The notes beneath the pieces are model-generated. The model did no database searches and was not told where the DNA came from. It was given only the letters and a program-made list of their open reading frames with translations. From Lysinibacillus_B sp036662795 (GTDB taxonomy: Bacteria; Bacillota; Bacilli; Bacillales_A; Planococcaceae), in contig NZ_JBAFWZ010000020.1 in the NCBI RefSeq assembly GCF_036662795.1, positions 1-59,263 on the forward strand: 59,263 nt of DNA. Reading direction: 5' to 3'. Made by a program: the position numbers and the translations under genes. Numbering within the stretch: the stretch's first letter is position 1; every line of letters begins with the position of its first letter. Below are positions 50,471 through 58,772 of the stretch, in pieces.

Positions 50471-51574
50471 CTACATTAATTCTGATTCCGTTTGAAGTCG
50501 CTTTTCATTGGCTACTGCTTGTACTCGTAGCGTTTCTTCAACATCCTGTAATAATCTGAGCTGCGTTTGCTTAAAGTGATCAATTTCCTCATGTCTAATA
50601 CTACGGTTGCCTTTCTTATCCTGAGACGTGACCTTAATCATTTTTGCATTTTTCTTCATTAGTTCATCTGATGCTTGCAATAATCGTTGCTGAGCAAGAT
50701 TGGCGCGACGTTGATTATTCATACTTACAAGCATTGAAATCTGTGATTGCCAAAGCGGAATAGTTGTCATAATCGATGATTGAATTTTATCAATTAACAT
50801 CCGATTGGTTTGCTGGATTAACCGAATTTGTGGAGCAGACTGAACCGCGATTTCTCTAGATATTTCTAAATCATAGATTCTTCGATCGAGCCATTCGAGA
50901 GCCATTTGCAAATCTTGCAATTGCTGATGCAGCATCGGGTCATTGGAGGCCTGTGCCTTTTCATTTAATACAGGTAATTGCTCATTTTGTAGCTCCTGGC
51001 GCTTTACTTCTCCTGCGGCAATATAAATATTAATTTCATTAAAATAGTCTTCATTTAGCTTGAAGAGCTCGTCAAGCATATTATAGTCCATTAATAAGTT
51101 TTGCTGAGAATGGGCGAGCTGAATACCTAAACGGTCAATATGCTTGCTTAAGCGATTGAAATGGGTCATTATTTCCTGGATAGAAGAATGCTGCTTTTTA
51201 AAGAGTCTTCCAAAAAATCCGGCTTCCTTTTCAATTAGTGCATCAGGATCAACCTTTTCTAAATGATCCATAAGCTGAAATAAAATATCCCCAACCTGTG
51301 ATGTATCCTTACGCTGCACATGTAGGAGCATTTTAGACGTAAAGGATTTTAACGAAGATTGTGCTGCCAAACCAAAGGAAAGGACATCTTCATATGAGCC
51401 TACATTCATACTTCCTGCTAGCTTCATCGCACGTTTTTGATCAAAGGTGCTTAACGATAAAAAAAGGGGAGTAGGGGCATTGTTTTGCAAATGATATTCG
51501 TATTGCTCACTCGCTGCCTCGGCCAATGAACTCCCTGATGATTGAAACGCCTCAAACGGATTTTCGCTTTTCAC
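50471..51574 (-). CDS. TelA/YaaN-type toxic anion resistance family protein
   Basis: The 367-residue, largely alpha-helical cytosolic protein has TelA-family segments GSYEDVLSFGLAAQSSLKSF, GFFGRLFKK, and a C-terminal helical repeat region (RLIQQTNRMLIDKIQSSIMT, TIPLWQSQISMLV). Family members are linked to tellurite and other toxic compounds and often pair with XpaC. GTG start overlaps the xpaC stop by one base (TAGTG), so the two are coupled. A terminator lies directly downstream. Confidence 0.88.
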   Translation of the reverse strand: MKSENPFEAFQSSGSSLAEAASEQYEYHLQNNAPTPLFLSLSTFDQKRAMKLAGSMNVGSYEDVLSFGLAAQSSLKSFTSKMLLHVQRKDTSQVGDILFQLMDHLEKVDPDALIEKEAGFFGRLFKKQHSSIQEIMTHFNRLSKHIDRLGIQLAHSQQNLLMDYNMLDELFKLNEDYFNEINIYIAAGEVKRQELQNEQLPVLNEKAQASNDPMLHQQLQDLQMALEWLDRRIYDLEISREIAVQSAPQIRLIQQTNRMLIDKIQSSIMTTIPLWQSQISMLVSMNNQRRANLAQQRLLQASDELMKKNAKMIKVTSQDKKGNRSIRHEEIDHFKQTQLRLLQDVEETLRVQAVANEKRLQTESELM

Positions 51575-52221
51575 TAGTGGCCACCACCTATTTGCTGACG
51601 TTCTTTTCGCTTTTCATTTTCCAGCTTCGCAAAATCTAGCTCTAATTTTAAATCCTCGATATCTGATTGAAGTGCCAGCTTTAGGTCGTCTTCCATTGTA
51701 ATGTGTAATTCCTTTAATGTTTTACGTGTATCCTCTAACGCAATATGAATGTCTGTACCTTGCACTTGCTCCTTTGTTAGCAGCGTATATTTATCCGTTA
51801 ATTCGACTGCTGAAGGTAGGTGAGCATAGAAAAAGTCTTCTACTACGAAAAATTTTCGCGGACTCGTTTGAACAATATTGACGATTCGACGAGAAAGCTT
51901 ACTCATATCGTTAATAAGCTTAAAGGATTTTAACGATCGTACACGAATATACTGTTGATTTAATTTAAAGATTTGTTCTTTTGCCTGCTTTAGCTGCTTT
52001 TCGATATGATTATATTCTGAGCGTGAAATGCCTAATTGCTTACTACGCTGATATTTTTGAAAGCTTGCTATTCCTTTGTTACTGGTAAAATAACTAGCTA
52101 TGGATAGCAACGGAACAAGGATGATACCTAAATCAAAGTTTATTACCGTTAGTATAAAAACGGAAAAACCTACTAGCCAATTAATGGCATGTCTTGTAAT
52201 AAAGTTTGATACGCCTAGCAT
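51574..52221 (-). CDS. xpaC: XpaC family membrane protein
   Basis: The 215-residue protein has a hydrophobic N-terminus (two TM segments, about 9-45) and a long coiled-coil cytosolic part (about 60-210; LKQAKEQIFKLNQQYIRVRS). XpaC was named for hydrolysis of 5-bromo-4-chloroindolyl phosphate, though that activity is doubtful; it accompanies TelA in many firmicutes. I take the ATG at 52221 because the GTG at 52227 lies inside the GGGAGGTG RBS. Confidence 0.85.
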   Translation of the reverse strand: MLGVSNFITRHAINWLVGFSVFILTVINFDLGIILVPLLSIASYFTSNKGIASFQKYQRSKQLGISRSEYNHIEKQLKQAKEQIFKLNQQYIRVRSLKSFKLINDMSKLSRRIVNIVQTSPRKFFVVEDFFYAHLPSAVELTDKYTLLTKEQVQGTDIHIALEDTRKTLKELHITMEDDLKLALQSDIEDLKLELDFAKLENEKRKERQQIGGGH

Positions 52222-52290
52222 GTTCACACCTCCCTTTTCATTCTAATTAATAATACGGACGATAGAAAAAAAGGTTTCATTTCTATAACA

Positions 52291-52322
52291 GAAAAGCCGG
52301 ATACTAAACAATATCCGACTTC
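52291..52322 (-). terminator. Terminator of the acylphosphatase-like gene
   Basis: On the minus strand AGTCGGATA pairs with TATCCGGCT, followed by TTTT. It overlaps the end of the coding sequence. Confidence 0.7.
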
Positions 52323-52585
52323 ATCACTGTATAACCGATTAGATCCTCAAACACTCTGACATTAAATTGATTGGATTCGGCTTGTAAGCTAACGCCCCTT
52401 TGAACAAAATCAATAAATTCATCAATTGCCTTTGTGCTTCCTTCTACCTCAACCTCTAGCTTTTCATCATGATTCAACTGACAATAACCCTTCAAACCAA
52501 GCTCAATCGCTTTTTGCTTAATGAAAAACCGATAGCCTGTACCTTTAACATCTCCAAAAAACTCAATTTTAACGCGTTTTCCCAT
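52304..52585 (-). CDS. Acylphosphatase-like protein
   Basis: The 93-residue protein has the acylphosphatase fold signature GDVKGTGYRFFIKQKAIELGL, where the Arg (GYR) binds phosphate. The second motif, normally G-W/Y-V-x-N with the catalytic Asn four residues after Gly, reads GYCQLN, placing Leu at that site and Asn one residue later. Activity may therefore be altered. The C-terminal half is less conserved than usual. RBS AAAGGAGGATTCGT. Monocistronic. Confidence 0.78.
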   Translation of the reverse strand: MGKRVKIEFFGDVKGTGYRFFIKQKAIELGLKGYCQLNHDEKLEVEVEGSTKAIDEFIDFVQRGVSLQAESNQFNVRVFEDLIGYTVMKSDIV

Positions 52586-52606
52586 ACGAATCCTCCTTTA
52601 AAAATA

Positions 52607-52640
52607 GACAAAACGAAGCTCGCTTTGCCTATTTCTATTA
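52607..52640 (-). terminator. Terminator-like hairpin after the chemoreceptor gene
   Basis: AAAGCGA pairs with TTCGTTTT (with G-T pairs) on the minus strand, then TCTATTTTT. Confidence 0.5.
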
Positions 52641-52641
52641 T

Positions 52642-54369
52642 TTAGTTCATCATACGTTCTTTTTGTAGCGCTTGAATTAAATCGTTGATATAAAATAAAA
52701 CTTGTGCTGAGGCCGCTTCAATTTCTTTTAAGTGAGCTTCAGCCTTTGGAATATCGTAATTGTTAAAGGCAATAACAGCATCTTTAGCAGAAATATGAAC
52801 TTGCTCATGGTACTTATCTAGCTCACGATAGGAAGGGTGACTCCCGAAACGCTCGTGTGCTTTATCAGCAAAATACCATTTTCCTAAACGACACTCTTTA
52901 TGTGATGATACATCGTTAGGCGTTAGCTTTTCAAGACCTAGGAACATATTGTACACTTTCCATTTCCATAGGATATGATCTGCCTTTGAAAGCTCTAGTA
53001 GGGCAATGCTTGAAAGCTGAACATTATTATTTGTAATCACATCATTTCTGAAACGGTTAATTTCTTGACCAAGTAAATGAATATCACGGGACGTATTTGC
53101 TCCATATTCACGAATATCCTCCTGTAGCGTTGAAATCTGAACTAAACGGGAGGAAACTTCATCAATTGCTGCAGCCTGTTGCTCCGTTACCGCTGCAGTA
53201 TTCGTTACATCTAAGTTTATACTTTCGATAATATCGACAATAAGATTTAATAACGGAAGAGAGTCCTTCGCTTCGTTTGTCGCTTCTTTAATGATTTCTG
53301 TTGTTTCAGTTATCGATTTTGCTACTGTATTAGAATAATTTTTTAAGGAATGAACATTGCTTGTTACTTCACCTAGAGCCTTTACAGTACCTTCAGCAAG
53401 TTTTCGAACCTCCTGGGCAACGACCGCAAAGCCTTTTCCATGCTCGCCAGCACGTGCAGCTTCGATGGATGCATTTAGGGCAAGTAAATTCGTTTGATCT
53501 GCAATACCGTTGATTAAAGTCACTACATTTTCAATATCATTAACATGCTGCTGTAACTCGGAAAAGCTACTTACAATAGACGTAAAGGTATCTTCTGTTT
53601 TAAAAATTTCGGATAGGGCATGTTCAATGGAATGTTTCCCTTTCACTGCATTATCTACAGAATCACTAGTTTTCTCAGCAATACGCGAAGAGGAACGAGC
53701 AATTTCATTAATAGAGGCTGCCAATTCTTCAGCAGCAGCAGATGAAGTCGATATCTCGTTTGCCTGATGATCGAGGCTAACAACTAAATCTTTCATATAC
53801 ATTATTTTTGCATTCACATCCATTAAAGATGAAATTTCCTCCACAACGTTTTCAATCATTCGCTCTGTCATTACTTCTGTTAAAAGCTCTTGATCAATAT
53901 TGACAGCTGAAGATACTGATTTCATTAAATCAAATGCCTTATAAGGCTTAATTGCAAAATGATGTAGAATAAGTGTATTTAAATAAAACGAAAATTGATT
54001 AAATAATACGATTACTTTTCCTGGCTCAAAACGGTGGAAGCGCAATAAATTAAAAAATCTTACTGTTGCTGTTACGTAATCATTGTTTCTTGCGCCTAAG
54101 AAAAATTGGTTTAAATAGGTATCGATTTGTTGCTTTGTAATCGGATTTTTTCCATTTGGGGAAATTTCTTCTAAGTATCTCATGAAAATATCCTGCATCG
54201 TCGGTGTTACTTCCTGAATACGATTATAAATATCTTTTAAATTTTGTTGATCATGCTGTTTAAAATTATTGAATACTAACGTATCATAAAAACGACCTAC
54301 TGCTGGAATATCTGTACCACGTGAAAACAAATCATTTAAATCTGCTTTTGGTTTAATTGTAGAAAACAT
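52642..54369 (-). CDS. Soluble chemoreceptor with globin-like sensor and C-terminal CZB zinc-binding domain
   Basis: The 575-residue protein has no TM segment. The N-terminal region (about 10-175) aligns by eye with the protoglobin domain of HemAT (YLNQFFLGARNNDYV...NLLRFHRFEPGKV). The MCP signalling domain spans about 210-430, with hairpin tip LVTLINGIADQTNLLALNAS and EAARAGEHGKGFAVVAQEVR contacting CheA/CheW. The C-terminal CZB domain (about 450-570) keeps its zinc ligands: His in KADHILWKWK, Cys in HKECRLGKWYF, and HEQVH. A combined gas or redox and zinc or hypochlorite sensing role is inferred. It is monocistronic. Confidence 0.85.
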   Translation of the reverse strand: MFSTIKPKADLNDLFSRGTDIPAVGRFYDTLVFNNFKQHDQQNLKDIYNRIQEVTPTMQDIFMRYLEEISPNGKNPITKQQIDTYLNQFFLGARNNDYVTATVRFFNLLRFHRFEPGKVIVLFNQFSFYLNTLILHHFAIKPYKAFDLMKSVSSAVNIDQELLTEVMTERMIENVVEEISSLMDVNAKIMYMKDLVVSLDHQANEISTSSAAAEELAASINEIARSSSRIAEKTSDSVDNAVKGKHSIEHALSEIFKTEDTFTSIVSSFSELQQHVNDIENVVTLINGIADQTNLLALNASIEAARAGEHGKGFAVVAQEVRKLAEGTVKALGEVTSNVHSLKNYSNTVAKSITETTEIIKEATNEAKDSLPLLNLIVDIIESINLDVTNTAAVTEQQAAAIDEVSSRLVQISTLQEDIREYGANTSRDIHLLGQEINRFRNDVITNNNVQLSSIALLELSKADHILWKWKVYNMFLGLEKLTPNDVSSHKECRLGKWYFADKAHERFGSHPSYRELDKYHEQVHISAKDAVIAFNNYDIPKAEAHLKEIEAASAQVLFYINDLIQALQKERMMN

Positions 54370-54492
54370 ATGTAATATTTACCTCCCCAGAAAAATATAT
54401 CTAGCATATATTATCATATTTAAAGTCGTAATGATAGACATTTTAGACTATGGTTATTAAAATATAATAATGAAGAAAAGAGGTGTCGAGCA

Positions 54493-54771
54493 TTGTTTAA
54501 AATAATTTATATGAAGGCAGATTTTGAACCGTGGTGGCAATTTGAAGGATGGGAATCATTCATTGTATCGACATATCACTTTGAAACAAGGATCGATTTT
54601 GATGAAGGATTAAAAAATATTTTAACTTCGTTTCGTGAGAAGTATAAAAACGAGGAAATGAGGAAAGATAAATACATCGCTTTCTGGGATGAGCAGGAAT
54701 GCGAATACTGTGAAGGCTGTGATGAGGATGCTCAAGTTTATCATGGTTTAATATTAGAAATGTCTCCGTAG
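54493..54771 (+). CDS. DUF1033 family protein
   Basis: The 92-residue soluble protein has FKIIYMKADFEPWWQFEGWE at the N-terminus and the C-terminal block FWDEQECEYCEGCDEDAQVY, both typical of DUF1033 as I recall. The CxxC-D-E-D cluster could bind a metal. TTG start with AGAGGTG at good spacing. Function is unknown; it is widely conserved in Bacillales and lactic acid bacteria. Confidence 0.82.
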   Translation: MFKIIYMKADFEPWWQFEGWESFIVSTYHFETRIDFDEGLKNILTSFREKYKNEEMRKDKYIAFWDEQECEYCEGCDEDAQVYHGLILEMSP

Positions 54772-54835
54772 AGAGAAGAAACTTTATGAATAAACAGAAA
54801 TAACGGAAAATTTTATTAAAAGCAATAAGAAATGT

Positions 54836-54863
54836 TTGACATAGTGTAAAATGATGGTATACT
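54836..54863 (+). promoter_or_regulatory. Promoter of the cold-shock gene
   Basis: TTGACA at 54836, a 16-bp spacer and TATACT at 54858. It gives a 5' leader of about 150 nt before the cspB start. Confidence 0.8.
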
Positions 54864-54900
54864 AAGAGTAACAATAAAATTGTTTGACCGGATACAATGG

Positions 54901-54966
54901 ATTCACATATTACAAAGAGTGATCGATGTAAGTCTCGGTACTCTTCGTAATATGTGAATTTTTTAT
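54901..54966 (+). promoter_or_regulatory. Terminator-like leader hairpin upstream of cspB
   Basis: ATTCACATATTACAAAGAGT (54901-54920) pairs with ACTCTTCGTAATATGTGAAT (54940-54959) with a single mismatch around a 19-nt loop, followed by six T. It lies within the transcript, 50-120 nt upstream of the start codon, so it may attenuate or thermoregulate expression. Confidence 0.75.
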
Positions 54967-55018
54967 TACGGTAATCAATTCCATATTGTTCACTTTTATT
55001 TTTTGGAGGTTTTCTCAA

Positions 55019-55219
55019 ATGAAACAAGGTACAGTAAAATGGTTTAACTCAGAAAAAGGCTTCGGATTCATCGAAGTAGAAGGCGAAAACGACGTATTCG
55101 TACACTTCTCAGCTATCCAAGGCGAAGGTTTCAAAACTCTTGACGAAGGTCAAAAAGTTGAGTTCGAAGTTGTAGATGGCAACCGCGGACCACAAGCTGC
55201 TAACGTAACTAAACTTTAA
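55019..55219 (+). CDS. cspB: Cold-shock protein
   Basis: The 66-residue OB-fold RNA chaperone has RNP1 KGFGFIEVEG and RNP2 VFVHFSAI, the nucleic-acid-binding motifs. It starts MKQGTVKWFNSEKGFGFIEV after RBS TTTGGAGGTTTTCTCAA. Codon use suggests strong expression. It has its own promoter, a long structured leader and a terminator. Confidence 0.96.
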   Translation: MKQGTVKWFNSEKGFGFIEVEGENDVFVHFSAIQGEGFKTLDEGQKVEFEVVDGNRGPQAANVTKL

Positions 55220-55251
55220 TTCCTAAGAATTAAACTTAAATTCGTTAATTC

Positions 55252-55285
55252 GAGACATCCTATACTATATAGGGTGTCTCTTTTT
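55252..55285 (+). terminator. Terminator of cspB
   Basis: GAGACATCCT pairs with AGGGTGTCTC (one G-T pair), followed by TTTTT. Confidence 0.88.
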
Positions 55286-55423
55286 GTTTGAATTCATACT
55301 TCGTGTTATTCAATGCATATCTAGGCATCGAAATAATTGTTGGAAGTAGTTTTCGTTTCTAATAAATAAATGTACAGAACGTTGAAGCGATTAACAATAA
55401 CCTAATCGCTTCTTTATGTTCTA

Positions 55424-55984
55424 TTATTTGCTGCTCTTGCTTGAATCGATAATAACATAGTATTCGCAAGGAGAATCTAAAAGGTTTTTAAAGTGATGTG
55501 TTGTATCGGCGCTATAGTAAACCGAATCTCCTTCCTCTAACACTTCTTGAAAATCTCCATCCCCTAAAGTTAATTGTAATTTACCTTTTGCTACATAAAC
55601 CGTTTCCGTAACACCGGGTTTGTGTGGTGGGAACACACTAGACTGTCCATTTGCTGGCATTATATTTAACAAAAATTCAATCTCATTCATTGAAAATGAG
55701 GGGGATAGTAGGTGGCGTTGAAACATTGATTTCTCGTCAATATAAATTAACCGTTCCTCTTTTCGTGTAACGATTACCTCTTCCTTTTTACGTTCCTCCA
55801 ACAGGGTAGAAAGCGTTGTATTTAACCCTTCAGCAATCTGACAAGCAACTTGTAACGTTGGATTTTTTTCATCTCGTTCGATTTGAGATAGCATTGATGC
55901 ACTAATCCCACTTTTTTCTGCTAATTGTTTTAAAGTAAAGTCTTTTTTAAGGCGGTATTCTTTTACTCGTTTACCGAAATTCAT
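55424..55984 (-). CDS. XRE-family regulator with C-terminal cupin domain
   Basis: The 186-residue regulator has an N-terminal HTH_3 (about 6-60; FTLKQLAEKSGISASMLSQI, RDEKNPTLQVA) and a cupin_2 effector domain (about 105-180; HKPGVTETVYVAKGKLQLTL, LEEGDSVYYSADTTHHFKNL). Such proteins sense small molecules and regulate adjacent metabolic or transport genes. It is divergent from the LctP-family permease, with three ACTATAGT palindromes in between, so autoregulation and control of the permease are likely. RBS GGAGGTTTCCTA. Confidence 0.88.
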   Translation of the reverse strand: MNFGKRVKEYRLKKDFTLKQLAEKSGISASMLSQIERDEKNPTLQVACQIAEGLNTTLSTLLEERKKEEVIVTRKEERLIYIDEKSMFQRHLLSPSFSMNEIEFLLNIMPANGQSSVFPPHKPGVTETVYVAKGKLQLTLGDGDFQEVLEEGDSVYYSADTTHHFKNLLDSPCEYYVIIDSSKSSK

Positions 55985-56006
55985 TAGGAAACCTCCAATT
56001 TATGTA

Positions 56007-56035
56007 TTGACAATTTTTACTATAGTGGATAAAAT
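56007..56035 (+). promoter_or_regulatory. Promoter of the permease gene
   Basis: TTGACA at 56007, a 17-bp spacer and TAAAAT at 56030. The first operator lies inside the spacer. Confidence 0.75.
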
Positions 56036-56078
56036 TCACTATAGTGTTTAAAAGGCGTAGATATTTCACTATAGTGAA
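56019..56078. promoter_or_regulatory. Three ACTATAGT operators between regulator and permease
   Basis: ACTATAGT at 56019-56026, CACTATAGTG at 56037-56046 and TTCACTATAGTGAA at 56065-56078. The sites overlap the promoter spacer, the start site and the leader. Likely bound by the divergent XRE-cupin regulator. Confidence 0.8.
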
Positions 56079-56098
56079 TTGGAGAGGGGATATTTAAA

Positions 56099-57568
56099 AT
56101 GTCATTTTTTCTTTCGTGTATTCCAATACTGGTTATTATGATTTGTATCTTTATATTAAAAAAATCATCCATTTTTTCAGGGGTAGTAGCGCTTTTCGTT
56201 ACGCTCTCCTTAATGATTCTACCTAGCTTCAATCATACCACAATTAATTTATCACATCCTTTTATTAAAAGTAGCTTAACTACTTTATCGATTGCGTACA
56301 TATTAGTTTTTGGTATCTTTTTATTTCAATTAATGGAACAAGCAGGCGCGATTCAAGGTTTAGCAAATGCAATTAAAAGTGCGACACCAGACCGTTTTTA
56401 TCAAATTCTATTACTCATTTTATGTTTTTCACCGTTAATAGAGTCGATTAGTGGTTTTGGGCTTGCTGTTATTATTATTGCGCCAATATTAATAGCATTA
56501 GGTATAGCTCCGATAAAAGCGGCTCTTTTGGCCCTAATTAGTCTGTGTATCATACCTTGGGGAACGTTAAGTATGGGTTCAATCATTGGTGCAAGCTTAG
56601 CACACATTGAATTATCTGCTTTAGGACAATGGAGTGCTGTCCTAAGCATTCCACTATTTGTGTTTATTGCATTTTTATCAATTGGGATTGGGCTGGATTG
56701 GAGTGCAGCAAGAATGAGATGGAAGGAAATTGTATATTTCGGTTTAATTTTAGGGGTAGCCATCCTGGGATGTAATCGGTGGATTAGCGTTGAATTAGCA
56801 GGGGTGTTTGGCTCAATTATCATGATGGGAGCGATTTTTATACGAATTAGAAAACAAGCCAATCTAAATTATCGCGCTCTGTTTTACTTTCTAACGCCAT
56901 ATATTTTACTTATTATTCTATTGTTTTTTTCAAGGACAATACCTTTTGTTCAGCAAACACTGCTTCAATTAGGTACATGGAATATTAAGGCGTTTCAATT
57001 TTCTCTTTCTTTTCTGTATTCACCAGGCTTCTTCCTTATTATTGTCAGCTTATTTACAATTCTTTTATATAAATTAAACTTGAAACAAATTAGAGCCAGT
57101 GCTGTGAGAACATGGCAACAGTGCCTGCCTATTTTATTTTCAACTTTTCTATTTATAAGTGTAGCAGAATTAATGTCCCTGAATAGTATGATTACCATTT
57201 TAGCTGGCACAATCGCTAGCTTGATGGGGCCTGCCTTTCTTTATTTTTCACCTATTATTGGTGCGACCGGGGGCTTTTTGACAGGAAGTAATACTGCGTC
57301 CAATTCTATGTTAATCCGATTGCAAACTGAGACAGCGCATCTTGTAGGTATTAGTTCAGTAGAAGTGGCTGCCTCTCAAAATGTCAGTTCCTCATTTTCG
57401 ACAATGATGAATCCTGCAAAAGTGGCTTTAAGTTGCTCAATTTGCAATGAGAAAAACAAAGAGAGCATGATTCAAAGGGAAATACTTAAAGTAGGTATAG
57501 GTACTGTTTTGATCATCATGCTCGTATTAGGTTTTATTCAGATCTTTTCAGAGTTCAATAGTTTTTAA
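56099..57568 (+). CDS. L-lactate permease (LctP) family transporter
   Basis: The 489-residue membrane protein has about 12-13 TM segments. It shows LctP-type blocks: SPLIESISGFGLAVIIIAPI, PWGTLSMGSIIGASLA, and PIIGATGGFLTGSNTASNSML followed by ASQNVSSSFSTMMNPAKVAL. The family moves L-lactate, glycolate and related 2-hydroxy acids with protons. It is somewhat shorter than the 530-560-residue lactate permeases, so the substrate is not certain. RBS GAGAGGGG. Regulated through the ACTATAGT sites. It overlaps the convergent VOC gene by 14 bp. Confidence 0.85.
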   Translation: MSFFLSCIPILVIMICIFILKKSSIFSGVVALFVTLSLMILPSFNHTTINLSHPFIKSSLTTLSIAYILVFGIFLFQLMEQAGAIQGLANAIKSATPDRFYQILLLILCFSPLIESISGFGLAVIIIAPILIALGIAPIKAALLALISLCIIPWGTLSMGSIIGASLAHIELSALGQWSAVLSIPLFVFIAFLSIGIGLDWSAARMRWKEIVYFGLILGVAILGCNRWISVELAGVFGSIIMMGAIFIRIRKQANLNYRALFYFLTPYILLIILLFFSRTIPFVQQTLLQLGTWNIKAFQFSLSFLYSPGFFLIIVSLFTILLYKLNLKQIRASAVRTWQQCLPILFSTFLFISVAELMSLNSMITILAGTIASLMGPAFLYFSPIIGATGGFLTGSNTASNSMLIRLQTETAHLVGISSVEVAASQNVSSSFSTMMNPAKVALSCSICNEKNKESMIQREILKVGIGTVLIIMLVLGFIQIFSEFNSF

Positions 57569-58202
57569 TCGTGCCTCTATTCGTTGTAATAATGACTGGT
57601 GCTTCTATTGCTAGTTTGTCAGAAAAGATCCATCTTCTTCCTACCGGGCCAACGAGAATAAATGCACCGTCTTCATATTCACCCATAAAGTTTAGGGATT
57701 CATTGGAAATGACTTCATTATGCTTTACTGGTATCGAAAGATTTAGTATTTCTTCAACACATGTATTTACATCCTGTGCTGTTAAGCCTATTTCGCTAAT
57801 ATTTACTATATGACCTGCTTTAAAATGCTGTTGTGCTGCTTCTGTTGTCGTTTCGCTTCTTGCAATATATTCAACAATGTTGCCAGCAGGATCTTCGAAG
57901 TAAAATGACTTTGCTTTTGATGCCGTGAAGCTTACTTCGTCTTGACCAACCTCTAGCGATAAAGGAATCTTCGCTGCTACCCAGTCTTTTGCAGATTGGA
58001 AAAGATTCGGTGGAATGTTGAAGGCGAAATGATAGTAGTATGCGTGTGTTTCGTCTTTGTGCAAAGTAAATACACTTTCGCCTGTTTGGAAGCTGGTAGA
58101 ATCAGCTCCTTCTCGTAACGGCTGGAATTGCATTGTATTTTTATAAAAGGAAACAGTTTCTTCGTAGTTTGATATGAACAGCTCAAGCTCATGAATTTTC
58201 AT
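57555..58202 (-). CDS. VOC/glyoxalase-bleomycin-resistance superfamily protein
   Basis: The 215-residue protein has two VOC modules: MKIHELELFISNYEETVSFY with YYHFAFNIPP and FYFEDPAGNIVEYIAR (about 1-118), and a second weaker one (HIVNISEIGLTAQDVNTCVE, about 130-210). It resembles CatE-like ring-cleavage or fosfomycin-type folds; the metal ligands are plausible (H4, H61, E112), but activity cannot be assigned. Start at 58202 follows AGAGGTGATTGTA; the upstream in-frame ATG has none. Divergent from the MerR gene. Confidence 0.82.
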   Translation of the reverse strand: MKIHELELFISNYEETVSFYKNTMQFQPLREGADSTSFQTGESVFTLHKDETHAYYYHFAFNIPPNLFQSAKDWVAAKIPLSLEVGQDEVSFTASKAKSFYFEDPAGNIVEYIARSETTTEAAQQHFKAGHIVNISEIGLTAQDVNTCVEEILNLSIPVKHNEVISNESLNFMGEYEDGAFILVGPVGRRWIFSDKLAIEAPVIITTNRGTIKNY

Positions 58203-58272
58203 TACAATCACCTCTATACCTATCATAAGAAAGTGGGATTGATTTTCATATACAACATTTGACTGAAAATTC

Positions 58273-58303
58273 TTGACGTTAGAGTTTACTCCAATGCTAG
58301 GAT
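58273..58303 (+). promoter_or_regulatory. MerR-type promoter with 19-bp spacer and operator dyad
   Basis: TTGACG and TAGGAT are separated by 19 bp, longer than the usual 17. The spacer contains the dyad TTAGAGTTTACTCCAA (58279-58294). This is the classical arrangement for activation by DNA distortion, here most likely by the MerR protein encoded just downstream. Confidence 0.82.
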
Positions 58304-58322
58304 AAAGGTGGAGGGGATTTAC

Positions 58323-58772
58323 GTGTACATTAAGGATTTTGCATTAAAGTATAAAGTATCGATTGATACGATTAGATACTATGAAAAAGAAGGGTTATTA
58401 CATCCGTCTCGATTAGAAAATGGTTATAGATATTATGATCAGCCCTGTGAAAAATCAATCAAGTTTATACTAGTATTAAAGGAACTTGGCTTTTCATTGC
58501 AAGAAATTCGTTCATTACTTTTGTTGGATCAGCAATCAATTAGCAATGACTGTAAAGAAGCTACTACTGGAATATTTACAGAAAAAATAAAAGCGATTGA
58601 AAAGCAAATGGAATTATTTAATGTAGCCCTAACTGCATTAAAAACGACGGAACATTTAATACGGGAAGGGGAATACGAAGCAAATAAAATAAAAACAGAA
58701 GAAATGGTGGAAGAGATGTTTAAAAAGATGAGTAGTGAGGTGGAATTGGATGCATTTACAAAATTGGATTAG
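58323..58772 (+). CDS. MerR family regulator
   Basis: The 149-residue protein has an N-terminal winged HTH (MYIKDFALKYKVSIDTIRYY, EKEGLLHPSRLENGYRYYD), a dimerisation helix, and an effector-binding tail without a clear metal-binding Cys pair. It resembles AdhR/NmlR-like or YraB-type regulators of electrophile stress. GTG at 58323 after GGTGGAGGGG is preferred over the GTG at 58308, which would lie within the RBS. The first gene of a small operon with DUF4260 and DUF2568 genes. Confidence 0.88.
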   Translation: MYIKDFALKYKVSIDTIRYYEKEGLLHPSRLENGYRYYDQPCEKSIKFILVLKELGFSLQEIRSLLLLDQQSISNDCKEATTGIFTEKIKAIEKQMELFNVALTALKTTEHLIREGEYEANKIKTEEMVEEMFKKMSSEVELDAFTKLD

